DNA of 64,000 nt from NCBI RefSeq assembly GCF_006265095.1, contig NZ_VCNK01000006.1, positions 124,001-188,000 on the forward strand. The letters are read 5' to 3'. The position numbers and the translations under genes were made by a program. The notes below the pieces were generated by a model. That model made no database searches. It saw only the letters and a program-made list of their open reading frames with translations, and was not told where the DNA came from. The DNA comes from Phaeobacter sp. B1627. Its GTDB lineage: Bacteria > Pseudomonadota > Alphaproteobacteria > Rhodobacterales > Rhodobacteraceae. Every line of letters starts with the position of its first letter. Position 1 is the stretch's first letter. This document shows, one piece after another, positions 9,675 through 18,056 of this stretch.

Positions 9675-9933
9675 GCTGGCGTCCTACGTCCGTCCGCTGC
9701 CATGCGCAACCTTCGCGAAAGAGTGGCACGGATCCGGACGGCGGTTTTTGTGCCCGTTTTTTGCGCTGTGGATAACTGTCATGCCCCTGTAACGGAATCA
9801 TCCTATTTCACACGATATCTGGTGTGTCGTGGGGGCTTGTCAGGTCTCGGCCACGATATATAGTCAAACGTAATCTGGAGCGTGGTCTCCGCTTTGGTGC
9901 CAGGTGGTGGCAAGCAGGACGAGGGTGACATAT

Positions 9934-10518
9934 ATGGACGGTGACTTCAGGACTGAATTCGTACGAGAGCCGAGCGCTCTGAAACAGCACCCGGCGCTGG
10001 TGTTGAATGCGGATTATCGTCCCTTGTCGTATTATCCATTGTCGCTGTGGCCCTGGCAGGATGCGGTCAAGGCGGCCTGGCTCGACCGGGTGGCCATTGT
10101 GGCCGAGTATGACGAAGTGGTGCGCAGCCCCAGTACTGAAATCCGAATACCTTCGGTCGTTGTACTGAAAGACTATGTAAAACCTCAAAAGCGCGTGGCC
10201 TTCACGCGCTTTAATTTATTTCTGAGGGATGAGTTTCATTGCCAGTACTGCGGCGCCAAGGGAGATCTGACGTTTGATCACGTGGTCCCCCGTGCGGCCG
10301 GCGGGGTGACCAGTTGGGAGAATGTGGTGGCCGCCTGTTCCAAGTGCAACCTCAAGAAAGGGTCCAAGTCACTGCACCGTGCGGGCATGAACCTGCGCAA
10401 ACCGCCCCGCCGTCCTGCCGCAGAAGAGTTGCGCAATGTCGGCCGGAAGTTTCCGCCGGGCTACCTGCACGACAGTTGGATCGACTATCTGTATTGGGAT
10501 AGTGAGCTCGACGCCTGA
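9934..10518 (+). CDS. HNH endonuclease-family protein
   Basis: This 194-residue protein has a C-terminal HNH domain. Zinc pairs C103/C106 (CQYC) and C135/C138 (CSKC) flank the catalytic part D115-H116-V-V-P and N130. The N-terminal 95 residues (LVLNADYRPLSYYPLSLWPW) match the single-copy chromosomal HNH proteins common in alphaproteobacteria, whose cell role is unknown. ATG 9934 is chosen because GAGGGTG lies about 7-10 bases upstream; a GTG at 9904 would extend the frame by ten residues. No methyltransferase lies nearby, so it is not part of an obvious restriction system. Confidence 0.88.
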   Translation: MDGDFRTEFVREPSALKQHPALVLNADYRPLSYYPLSLWPWQDAVKAAWLDRVAIVAEYDEVVRSPSTEIRIPSVVVLKDYVKPQKRVAFTRFNLFLRDEFHCQYCGAKGDLTFDHVVPRAAGGVTSWENVVAACSKCNLKKGSKSLHRAGMNLRKPPRRPAAEELRNVGRKFPPGYLHDSWIDYLYWDSELDA

Positions 10519-10694
10519 GACGCTGCAGTTTCGCGGCGAAAGCCAGCGTGAACAGATGGTTCCATGGTCTACCGGAGTTATACACCAGCGCGGACCGTCC
10601 GCCCGCGCAAAAATTATTGCATATTACCATGAGGCGATTAGTCTGAGCGTCACTTTAATTCACCGGTCCAGTTTTCAAAGGAGCTGACGCTCGC

Positions 10695-11981
10695 ATGGTC
10701 GATTTCGCCGTCTCCGGTCCCGAACTCAAGACGATGGTCAAATTCGCGCGGAAACAGCCTGTTGCTTTTGCCTTCAATCCCGGAAAATCCAACTCAGAAC
10801 ACTACCTTGGGATGCACCGGAAACGGGAACCGGCCCTGATCGCCAAGGTGGCGAAAAAGGAGGGGGCCGGAGCGAAGGTCGCTTTTGGCTCTGCTGAGGT
10901 CGACGGGACATGCCTGATCCTGACCTGTGACCGCATCCTTCCCGCGCTGGCAAAGCAGGTGAAGAAATACCTGAAATTCAACAAGGTATCGTTGAATGTT
11001 CAGGTTCTGGACCGCGATGGAAACATTCTCGACTCTGACATCGAGGACAATATCGCGGAGGATCCCGAGCTGATGGAGGAGACCGCGGGTCCGTCGGTCG
11101 TTGTCGCCTCGCAAAGGGCCCCGGTCCCAACGCCGGAGCCATTGGATGCGCAGGACATTGCAAGCAGACTGGAGGCGCAGCGGTCACGGCTGGCGACATT
11201 GCCTGGCGATGCCCAGACAAAGCTGCAGTCTGCTATCGCCCAGACAGAGGCCCTGATCACCTCCGGAGACCTCGCAGCCGCGTCGGAGCGGATCGACGTG
11301 ATCGAGGCCGCGATCACCAAGGTTGAGGAGAGGCCCGGCGCCAAGCGGTCGGCTGACAAAGAGGCGATCCTGCAATTGATCCCGCGCCTGAAGGCCCTGA
11401 AGCAAGCCGTGGCTGCGGTTTCGGACGCCGGAGTGCAATCTCGGCTCAGTAGATCACTTGAGGATGCAACCTCACACCTGCGCGCGTCGGAAACGGTGTC
11501 GGCAGCCGAAACCCTCGCAGGGGTCGAACAGGCCCTTGCCGAGCATGGCCGGACAGCCGCAGCGGCAGGTGGGGCAGGTGGGTCGTCCGGCGCGCGTCTT
11601 CTGCCAATTTGGCAATCGGCACGAGAAAGCGTTGATGTTCAGTTTTCGGCGCTGCAGGCCGCGATGCGGTCCAGAACACACCCCCTGTTTCAGCGTGTTG
11701 CCGATGCCGGATTCAATGGCATAACCGGCAACCGTCTGGTGCGCCTTCAGGCCGCTCTCATGGACATGGACACCGCAACGGAGGCCACCCGGGCGACGGC
11801 GCTCAAAAATCTCAGGAAAGCGCGGTCCGACATGCTGGAGTTCCTGAAGTCGGACAAGCTCCTGCCGCTGCTGGAAACCAATCCGCTCGGTGTCAAGGTC
11901 AACGTCCGCAGCACCTTGGCCCGGGCGCTGAAATCCATCGATCTGTCGCTTGCCGGCGATCACGGCGACAAGGAGGCCTAG
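10695..11981 (+). CDS. Unknown protein, first gene of putative toxin cassette
   Basis: I do not recognise this 428-residue protein. Residues 1-125 look like a mixed alpha/beta domain (FARKQPVAFAFNPGKS near 18-33, then LILTCDRILPALAKQVKKY and LNVQVLDRDGNI). An acidic linker rich in Pro follows. Residues 150-280 are helix-rich and Ala/Glu/Arg-rich in heptad-like blocks, similar in style to the N-terminal half of the next protein. A Gly/Ala linker near 285-298 leads to a last helical domain (LLPIWQSARESVDVQFSAL onward). There is no signal peptide and no membrane segment. AAAGGAG lies 11 bases before the ATG. The stop is followed after one base by the next start, so both are co-translated. Confidence 0.85.
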   Translation: MVDFAVSGPELKTMVKFARKQPVAFAFNPGKSNSEHYLGMHRKREPALIAKVAKKEGAGAKVAFGSAEVDGTCLILTCDRILPALAKQVKKYLKFNKVSLNVQVLDRDGNILDSDIEDNIAEDPELMEETAGPSVVVASQRAPVPTPEPLDAQDIASRLEAQRSRLATLPGDAQTKLQSAIAQTEALITSGDLAAASERIDVIEAAITKVEERPGAKRSADKEAILQLIPRLKALKQAVAAVSDAGVQSRLSRSLEDATSHLRASETVSAAETLAGVEQALAEHGRTAAAAGGAGGSSGARLLPIWQSARESVDVQFSALQAAMRSRTHPLFQRVADAGFNGITGNRLVRLQAALMDMDTATEATRATALKNLRKARSDMLEFLKSDKLLPLLETNPLGVKVNVRSTLARALKSIDLSLAGDHGDKEA

Positions 11982-11982
11982 G

Positions 11983-14900
11983 ATGGGAGAGCCGCTTGAC
12001 GATCTCTCCGACGCGGAGGATCTCGCCTGGTTGACCGAGGTTGCCCGTCTGATGAACATCGAAATCGATCTCGATGTCCCGGATCCGCAGGCGGTTGAAA
12101 CAGAGGCCTTGCGGGGCCGGGTGATGACGGCGTTGCGCCGGGTCGTGCCCGCCGATGCAACGGCGCAGATGCTGGTCGCGGGGGCGCTTGCGGATGAGCT
12201 GTCAGACGTCTTGGCGACGGCCCACCGCCTGAGCGCCGAGATTGGGGAGGCCACTGAGGATCGGCTGCGTCAGATTGAGGAAGATATCGCTGCGCTTGGA
12301 CCCGTTCTGGATACGGTGCGACGGCGGGTTGGCGACCGTTTTGAGCGGCGAGAGAGCCTGTCCGACGACTTGACCAGCCTGATGCCGCCCGCGGGATGCG
12401 TCTCTGGAGAACACTCCACGATCATGGCTCAACGCGACAAGATTGCCCTGACGCTGCAGACCGACCCGATGACGCCCGGAGCACTGGACCTTGCAGAGAC
12501 CGGTTTGGTGGATCTGCGCCAGAGGATCGCAGAGGTGACAGCAACGGTGACTGCGCGGGCCACGCGGGCCCGGGAATGTCGCGACGCGGCCGGGTCCTGT
12601 GACGATGTGGTGGGATGGGACAGCGGTGAGGCCGCACGGATCGCCGAGATTCGCACGCGAATCGACAGCGCCCTGACATCGGATCCGTTGACGGACGAGG
12701 CACTGGGAACGGCCGGGCAGGCGCTGGCGGAGCTGCGCCTGGTCACGGAGGAGATCGCGCAGGCCGTCAAACTGCGGACGGAGGAACACCAACGCATCCG
12801 GGACAAGGGCGCGGCTGTCACGGAAACCGGCTATCTTGCCGATCAAAAGACACGCCTGAGCGACGCGCGCAACCGGCTGGACACCGCGCTTGAGCCGCCG
12901 ATCACCACGGACAGAAATCAGGCCGCGGATGACGCCTGCACGGATCTTTTGCGCCTGGCGGACGAGGTGGCAGAGGAACTGGCCTCTCTTGGCGGCAGCG
13001 ACAGCATCGAGGCGCTGTGCACCGCCGCCGGCACCACCCTCGACGACTATGCGGAGTTCGAAGCGAGGTTCGGCGGGCGCAAGGCAGTTTCCGAATTGCT
13101 CAAGGTCTTTGCCGCCGAGGAATTGGGCTCGGTTGCGAAAACGCTCTCTGCCGAAAAGCTGCTGTCGCTGGCGGATGCATTCGGCGGCGCCGCTGCGTTC
13201 AAAACGGCGATGAAGGATCTTGGCGGTGAGGCTGCGGTGAAAAAACTCACCGAGAGCGGAAAGACCGAGGCCGAGATCTTTGCAATCTGCACGGACTTTG
13301 GCACCTCCTTCGTGGCCGAGCTGTTGAAGACGGGGGACGGGCGTGGGGTGAGCGATCTTCACGCGGCTTTCGGCACGGATATAGCTGCGTTCAAAGCGCT
13401 GACCTCTGAGTCTGGATTAGAAAGCAAACCCAAAGCCTTGCAAGCGATTCTGCAGGTCGGATGCGCAGGAAATGCGGAGAAATTCCGGGACTTCTGCAAA
13501 GGGTTTTCCGAGGAGGGTGACCGCCTCCGGCTCAAGCAAATGGTCGAAATGGGAGGCCTCGGGGAGGCGCCGGATACGCTCGGTGCGCTGATTGCCACAG
13601 GCTGCGACGGGGATCCGGCCGAAGTGATCCGGCTGGGCCAGTCAATGGCGGACGCGGGGGCCATGAAGGGGCTGAAACAGATGCTGACCACCGGCGGCCT
13701 CGCCGGCACGGACGGTCTGGCTGGTCCCGAAGATACAGATCCCAAATGCCTTGGGTTCATGTTGAAGTTCGCGGGCGGTCCGCGCTCTGTCGGGCAATCG
13801 GACAGTGACTACGCCAGTCAAAGCTGCGCCGCCTTTGCGGCTCTCTGCGCCGGTATGGATTCGGCGGCATGCGCAGGATTGAAACAAACCATCCAAGACA
13901 GCGGCCTGTGTCAGGATCCCGAGGTGCTCGGGCATCTGATCGGCACCGGATGCAAGGCGGAGGCGGGCCGTCTCAAGGCGCTGACGACCGCGTTGAGCAC
14001 TGCCCCCAACGGTTTGAATTTGAAGAACCTCCTGCAAGACGGAGGATTTGGGACACTGGACGGCGGCGGGCATGCCAATGGGACTGAAAAGGACTGTCTC
14101 GCCCAGTTGTTTGCGGTGGGGTGCGATGGTGACCCGACCGGGTTGACGACCCTTCTGGCGGCGCTGAATGACACCACGGCCTCCCCCAATGCGCTTGCCG
14201 ACTTCAAGGGGGTGATGATTGCCGGGGATCTTGGCCGGTATCCGGCGGTGCTGGGCGATCTCTACAAACACGGATGTCTTGCCGATCCCGATGGTGCAGC
14301 GGACGGAACCGGCACCAAGGCGCCCGGGGTTCTGATCGATATGCTCGCCGGTTTCAGCGGCACCACCGATGCCCCGAAATTCAAGAAACTGCTCGATGAT
14401 GGCGGGCTCAGCCAACGGGATGCCACCGGCAAGGAGTCGCGACTGGCGAGCATCATGCGCTATGGCATTGCGCCGAAGGACGGCTCTGCAAAAGCGGGTG
14501 GCGCGCTCCGGGGGATCTATGACGCCTTCATGACCGGCGGCGATCACATGGCGGATCTGAAGACCACGCTGGATGCGATCGATTCTGCGCCGGACTGGGT
14601 CCTTGAACCCTCTGCTGACGGCGCGCCGATGCAACCGGGCAAGGGGCTGCGCAACATCATGTTTGCGGGCAGCACCCGGAACGGGAACCCTTCCGATCTG
14701 AAGACCTGTTTCTTTGACAAGCTGAACGCCCGGGACGGAGCGCCCCAGACCGGAATGACGCCCAAGCTGGATTTGAACACGCTGATCTATACGGCTGCGT
14801 CGTTTGAATGTGAAACTGTCCCGCCGAGCCAGCAAACCGTGGCTCTGACCCCATCCGGCAAGGCGGCGACCAATCTACGTGCTGACCATGTGTTGGAACG

Positions 14901-15366
14901 GCACACGCGCAAGAATCACAAGTTCCAGCTGCTCTCGATCAACGCCAACACGCCCGTGACGCTCTATCCGCGCGACGTGGGCTGCGCCGAAATCAGCGAG
15001 GCGGTCACCAAATCGCTCGAAGGGTTCCCCGGTGGCCCTCCTCCCTATCAGCGGATGCTCGGGGGCGGCAGTCCGGACACAAACCTTCTGCGCCCGGATG
15101 GTGTCACGGCCCGCCGAAGCCCACCGGAAGATGTGGACGACCTCACCGGGAACTACGGGTATTTTTCGCCGGTCAACGGCTCATATACCGACGCCGACGG
15201 TCATGTGCAGCCGGTCACCAGCAAGATCGGTTTCAACCCGGACCCCGGCAGCACCGATACCCCTCCAAAAACCTACGTCGGGCAGTTCTTTCCTGTTAGC
15301 GGACCAAACCTGCAGAAGGTACACAACAAGGACATGCACGCCATCAAGGACGCGCTGAATATATGA
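11983..15366 (+). CDS. Very large repeat protein with toxin-like C-terminal domain
   Basis: This 1127-residue protein is not recognised as a whole. Residues 1-355 are helical, with three related blocks near 148, 223 and 287 (compare LTLQTDPMTPGAL and ALTSDPLTDEAL). Residues 484-915 hold at least seven helical repeats. The last part from about 950 has a different composition (Pro, Gly, Asn, Tyr, His) and begins with RADHVLERHTRKNHKF (H969, R973, H974). It continues with TLYPRDVG and ends in VHNKDMHAIKDALNI. Such a HxxxRH start after a repeat body is typical of RNase tips of polymorphic toxins (EndoU/BECR type); that is inference. No signal peptide. AGGAGG precedes the ATG by 6 bases. The next gene starts 10 bases after the stop. 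Confidence 0.88.
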   Translation: MGEPLDDLSDAEDLAWLTEVARLMNIEIDLDVPDPQAVETEALRGRVMTALRRVVPADATAQMLVAGALADELSDVLATAHRLSAEIGEATEDRLRQIEEDIAALGPVLDTVRRRVGDRFERRESLSDDLTSLMPPAGCVSGEHSTIMAQRDKIALTLQTDPMTPGALDLAETGLVDLRQRIAEVTATVTARATRARECRDAAGSCDDVVGWDSGEAARIAEIRTRIDSALTSDPLTDEALGTAGQALAELRLVTEEIAQAVKLRTEEHQRIRDKGAAVTETGYLADQKTRLSDARNRLDTALEPPITTDRNQAADDACTDLLRLADEVAEELASLGGSDSIEALCTAAGTTLDDYAEFEARFGGRKAVSELLKVFAAEELGSVAKTLSAEKLLSLADAFGGAAAFKTAMKDLGGEAAVKKLTESGKTEAEIFAICTDFGTSFVAELLKTGDGRGVSDLHAAFGTDIAAFKALTSESGLESKPKALQAILQVGCAGNAEKFRDFCKGFSEEGDRLRLKQMVEMGGLGEAPDTLGALIATGCDGDPAEVIRLGQSMADAGAMKGLKQMLTTGGLAGTDGLAGPEDTDPKCLGFMLKFAGGPRSVGQSDSDYASQSCAAFAALCAGMDSAACAGLKQTIQDSGLCQDPEVLGHLIGTGCKAEAGRLKALTTALSTAPNGLNLKNLLQDGGFGTLDGGGHANGTEKDCLAQLFAVGCDGDPTGLTTLLAALNDTTASPNALADFKGVMIAGDLGRYPAVLGDLYKHGCLADPDGAADGTGTKAPGVLIDMLAGFSGTTDAPKFKKLLDDGGLSQRDATGKESRLASIMRYGIAPKDGSAKAGGALRGIYDAFMTGGDHMADLKTTLDAIDSAPDWVLEPSADGAPMQPGKGLRNIMFAGSTRNGNPSDLKTCFFDKLNARDGAPQTGMTPKLDLNTLIYTAASFECETVPPSQQTVALTPSGKAATNLRADHVLERHTRKNHKFQLLSINANTPVTLYPRDVGCAEISEAVTKSLEGFPGGPPPYQRMLGGGSPDTNLLRPDGVTARRSPPEDVDDLTGNYGYFSPVNGSYTDADGHVQPVTSKIGFNPDPGSTDTPPKTYVGQFFPVSGPNLQKVHNKDMHAIKDALNI
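13531..14727 (+). repeat. Seven diverged 47-69-residue helical repeats inside the large cassette protein
   Basis: The units begin at residues 517, 564, 633, 680, 741, 800 and 859 of the protein. Each starts with a block such as LKQMVEMGGL, LKQMLTTGGL, LKQTIQDSGL, LKNLLQDGGF, FKGVMIAGDL or FKKLLDDGGL. Most continue with a second block of the kind LGALIATGCDGDP, LGHLIGTGC or LAQLFAVGCDGDP. Two helices per unit with a conserved Gly-Cys turn suggest an alpha-solenoid. The DNA itself is not repetitive, so these are old protein-level duplications. Confidence 0.75.
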
Positions 15367-15376
15367 GGCCGAGCGT

Positions 15377-15868
15377 ATGACTGCGAACCCCGTATCCGTC
15401 GAATTTGAAGTGATCCTGGGACCGGATCGTATCGTGCCGGAGCAAGAGCTGCCCGGGATTTTGGCACGCGAGCCCGACGCGTTCGATGTCAGCTACCTGC
15501 AGGAGGGCAGGCTGACGATCAAATCAAAGGACGCTCTGTACGACATCGATGATCCGCTGTTTTTCATGATGCCCGCGTTTTGCTTTGATGCGGTGATCAA
15601 ACTCCTGGCCGGCGAGCCCGCCCCCTATGCCAGCTGGGGCACGGCGCAGGAGGTGACCCTGAACGCCGAGGACGACAGGATCACCATCAGCGGCGAGGAT
15701 ATGGATCCGCAAAGCTACCCCAAAGAGGCAGTGCTACAGGCGCTCCTTGATGCGGGGATCCGGTTCCGGACCATCGCCGCTGAGATCTGGCCAGACGCGA
15801 GCCGGGAAGACCGCGATGGCCTCGGGCCACGGTCCGATGCGGCCATCAAGGCGCTGTCAGGCGACTGA
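15377..15868 (+). CDS. Small acidic protein, putative immunity protein of the cassette
   Basis: This 163-residue protein is not recognised. It is strongly acidic, lacks a signal peptide and membrane segments, and is a likely single alpha/beta domain: SVEFEVILGPD, then RLTIKSKDALYDIDDPLFFMMPAF, then an EDDRITISGED strand and a helical end. It starts 10 bases after the stop of the 1127-residue protein and is followed by a terminator. Its place and acidity are what one expects of a cytoplasmic immunity protein that binds the basic toxin tip, but no family match supports that directly. Confidence 0.8.
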   Translation: MTANPVSVEFEVILGPDRIVPEQELPGILAREPDAFDVSYLQEGRLTIKSKDALYDIDDPLFFMMPAFCFDAVIKLLAGEPAPYASWGTAQEVTLNAEDDRITISGEDMDPQSYPKEAVLQALLDAGIRFRTIAAEIWPDASREDRDGLGPRSDAAIKALSGD

Positions 15869-15878
15869 GTGATGCGGC

Positions 15879-15923
15879 GTGGGGTTGGCCAGCCGCCCTG
15901 CGGACCACCCCCACCGATTTTTT
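15879..15923 (+). terminator. Rho-independent terminator of the three-gene cassette
   Basis: GTGGGGTTGG (15879-15888) pairs with CCACCCCCAC (15905-15914) with one mismatch, and six T residues follow at 15918-15923. It lies between the stop of the 163-residue protein and the convergent ornithine cyclodeaminase gene, closing the plus-strand cassette. Confidence 0.65.
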
Positions 15924-15927
15924 GCTG

Positions 15928-16974
15928 TCAGACCTGGGCCCGCTGAACCATGCCAAAGAGGTCGCGCGGGTCGTCGGGATCTGCCAGCATGTCGAGGTCG
16001 ACAAAAAAGCCGGTGCCCGCGATACGATCCCGGATATACCGCAGCGCCGAGAAATCCTCGATCGCGAAACCGACACTGTCAAAGAGGGTTATCTGACGTT
16101 CGCCCGTGCGGCCCGGTTTCCTGCCAAGGATGACTTCCCACAGCTCGGTCACGGCGAAATCCGCACCCATCTGCTGTATTTCGCCCTCGATGCGGGTTTG
16201 TGGCGGGTATTCCACAAATACATCAGAGCGATTGAGAATGGCTGCTGCCAGTTCTGTCTTGCCCGGGCAATCGCCACCAATCGCGTTGATATGAACACCG
16301 CTGCCGACCATATTGTCGGTCAGGATCGTCGCGCATTGCTTGTCGGCGGTGCAGGTGGTCAGGATCTGCGCGCCTTCGATCGCCTGTTCCGGTGTTTTGC
16401 AGATGGTCACATCGACACCGAGGCCTGCGAGGTTCGTTGCACATTTCTCGGATGCGGCGGGATCGATATCATAGAGGCGCACGGCATCAATTCCACAGAT
16501 CGATTTCATCGCGAGGGTCTGGAACTCCGACTGGGCGCCATTGCCAATCATCGCCATTGTGTGGGCCCCTTTGGGCGCGAGATATTTCGCCACCATGGCC
16601 GAGGTCGCAGCCGTGCGAAGCGCGGTCAGGATGGTCATTTCGGTGAGCAGGACCGGATAGCCGGTGTATACATCCGCCAGCAGCCCGAATGCGGTCACCG
16701 TCTGCAAACCTTCGGAAGTGTTCTTGGGATGCCCGTTCACATATTTGAACCCATAGGCCTCGCCGTCGGAGGTCGGCATCAACTCGATCACCCCGACATC
16801 CGAATGGCTGGCGACCCGCGGCGTCTTGTCAAACAGCTCCCAGCGCTTGAAATCCGCCTCTATATAGTCGGCCAGATCCCGCAGCATCTGCTCCACGCCG
16901 ACATGATGAGTGAGCCGCATCATATTGTCGACGCTGACAAAAGGGACCAGGGCCTTGTCTGAGGGTTGGGTCAT
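15928..16974 (-). CDS. Ornithine cyclodeaminase
   Basis: This enzyme turns ornithine into proline and ammonia using bound NAD. It has 348 residues. The family segments are present: GFKYVNGHPKNTSEGLQTV (substrate-binding Lys), LRTAATSAMVAKYLAP, the Rossmann turn MAMIGNGAQSEFQ, and VHINAIGGDCPGKTEL with the catalytic Asp. The long sequence and the GGDCPGKTEL motif fit true ornithine cyclodeaminase better than the mu-crystallin/alanine dehydrogenase branch. It lies 44 bases downstream of arginase in the same direction, so arginine is taken through ornithine to proline with release of urea and ammonia. Confidence 0.93.
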   Translation of the reverse strand: MTQPSDKALVPFVSVDNMMRLTHHVGVEQMLRDLADYIEADFKRWELFDKTPRVASHSDVGVIELMPTSDGEAYGFKYVNGHPKNTSEGLQTVTAFGLLADVYTGYPVLLTEMTILTALRTAATSAMVAKYLAPKGAHTMAMIGNGAQSEFQTLAMKSICGIDAVRLYDIDPAASEKCATNLAGLGVDVTICKTPEQAIEGAQILTTCTADKQCATILTDNMVGSGVHINAIGGDCPGKTELAAAILNRSDVFVEYPPQTRIEGEIQQMGADFAVTELWEVILGRKPGRTGERQITLFDSVGFAIEDFSALRYIRDRIAGTGFFVDLDMLADPDDPRDLFGMVQRAQV

Positions 16975-17018
16975 TTCAATGTCCTTTCACAAGAGGTCCG
17001 GCGCGGTGCCCCGGCTGA

Positions 17019-17948
17019 TCACGCGTTGTAGCTTCGGGTGGGGCGGTCAAAGACCCGTCGTCCCATGGAGGAGGCACAGAGATCCACCATCAGATGGGCC
17101 GTCCGCCCGCGATCGTCGAGGAAGGGGTTCAGCTCGACCAGATCCATCGAGGTCATTAGCCCGGAATCGTGCAGGATCTCGCAGACGAGGTGACCTTCGC
17201 GGACGGTGGCGCCACCGGGCACCGTGGTGCCGACCGCCGGAGCCACGGACGGGTCGAGGAAATCCACGTCCAGTGACACATGCAACATCCCGTTCTGCTC
17301 GGCGACCCGCTCCAGAAAACCGGTCAGCGGGCGGGCAATGCCGTTTTCATCGATGTCGCGCATGTCATGGCGGCGGATACCGACCGTCTCCATCGCCTCG
17401 CGCTCTGCCGTATCCACAGAGCGGAGCCCGATCATGCAGACGTTCTCAGGCGGTACCGGATGCGGAACCGGGGGAAACCCCTCAAAGGGCGCGCGATTGG
17501 TGAAGTAGCTGACCGGGGTGCCGTGCAGGTTACCGGAATCGCTTGTGTCGAGCGTATGGTAGTCTGAATGGGCATCCAGCCAGAGCACGAAGAGCGGACG
17601 GCCCACCGTGGCCGCATGATTTGCCACCCCGCGCACAGTCCCCAGCGCAAGAGCATGGTCGCCCCCGAGAAAGATCGGGACACCGCGCGCCATCGCGGCT
17701 TCGGCGGCCTCGGACAGGCTCTCGGTCCAGGCGCGGGTCAGGTTGGGCTGGTACAGTTTACCAGAGCCGTCGTCGGGCGCGTGGGGGGCAGGGATGACAT
17801 TGCCGATGTCTTCGACCGTGTGACCCAGGCTCTCAAGCGCGGCTGCGAGACCGGCGGTCCGGTAGGCGTCTGGCCCCATGAGGCACCCCGCACGCCGCTT
17901 GCCGCTGTCAACGGGCGCACCAACAAGAATACAATGACGAGTGGACAT
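17019..17948 (-). CDS. Arginase
   Basis: This manganese hydrolase splits L-arginine into ornithine and urea. It has 309 residues, normal for the family. All metal motifs are present: H98 in LGGDHALALG, D125-A-H127-S-D129 in WLDAHSDYHT, and D227-V-D229 in VSLDVDFLDP. SGNLHGTPVSY with its Asn fits true arginase rather than agmatinase. It is first in a two-gene operon with ornithine cyclodeaminase and divergent from an Lrp/AsnC-type regulator, the usual arrangement for arginine catabolism in these bacteria. Confidence 0.94.
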   Translation of the reverse strand: MSTRHCILVGAPVDSGKRRAGCLMGPDAYRTAGLAAALESLGHTVEDIGNVIPAPHAPDDGSGKLYQPNLTRAWTESLSEAAEAAMARGVPIFLGGDHALALGTVRGVANHAATVGRPLFVLWLDAHSDYHTLDTSDSGNLHGTPVSYFTNRAPFEGFPPVPHPVPPENVCMIGLRSVDTAEREAMETVGIRRHDMRDIDENGIARPLTGFLERVAEQNGMLHVSLDVDFLDPSVAPAVGTTVPGGATVREGHLVCEILHDSGLMTSMDLVELNPFLDDRGRTAHLMVDLCASSMGRRVFDRPTRSYNA

Positions 17949-18056
17949 ACGGCTCTCCGTGATTTGGTCTGCCCCTGATATTTCTCCGAATTGAGGTGGA
18001 AAACAGAGGGCAAATTGCTCATAAGGGGAGAAGAAAATTCAAAACGGAGGCCAAAT
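17949..18056. promoter_or_regulatory. Divergent control region of arginase and Lrp-type regulator
   Basis: These 108 bases lie between the divergent starts of arginase (17948) and the regulator (18057) and must hold both promoters. They are AT-richer than the flanks. An imperfect dyad, TTTCTCC at about 17980 against GGTGGAAA at about 17995, might be an Lrp-type site. CGGAGG at 18045-18050 is the ribosome site of the regulator. Confidence 0.5.

Noticed and set aside
13642-14835. A 397-codon open frame on the minus strand
   Set aside because: It is antisense to the repeat part of the large cassette gene, has no ribosome site and no recognisable domain. The plus-strand frame shows structured protein repeats and coupling to its neighbours.
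9934-15868. HNH nuclease as the nuclease of the three-gene cassette
   Set aside because: The HNH protein is of a type found alone in many alphaproteobacteria, is separated by 176 bases, and lacks coupling to the cassette.
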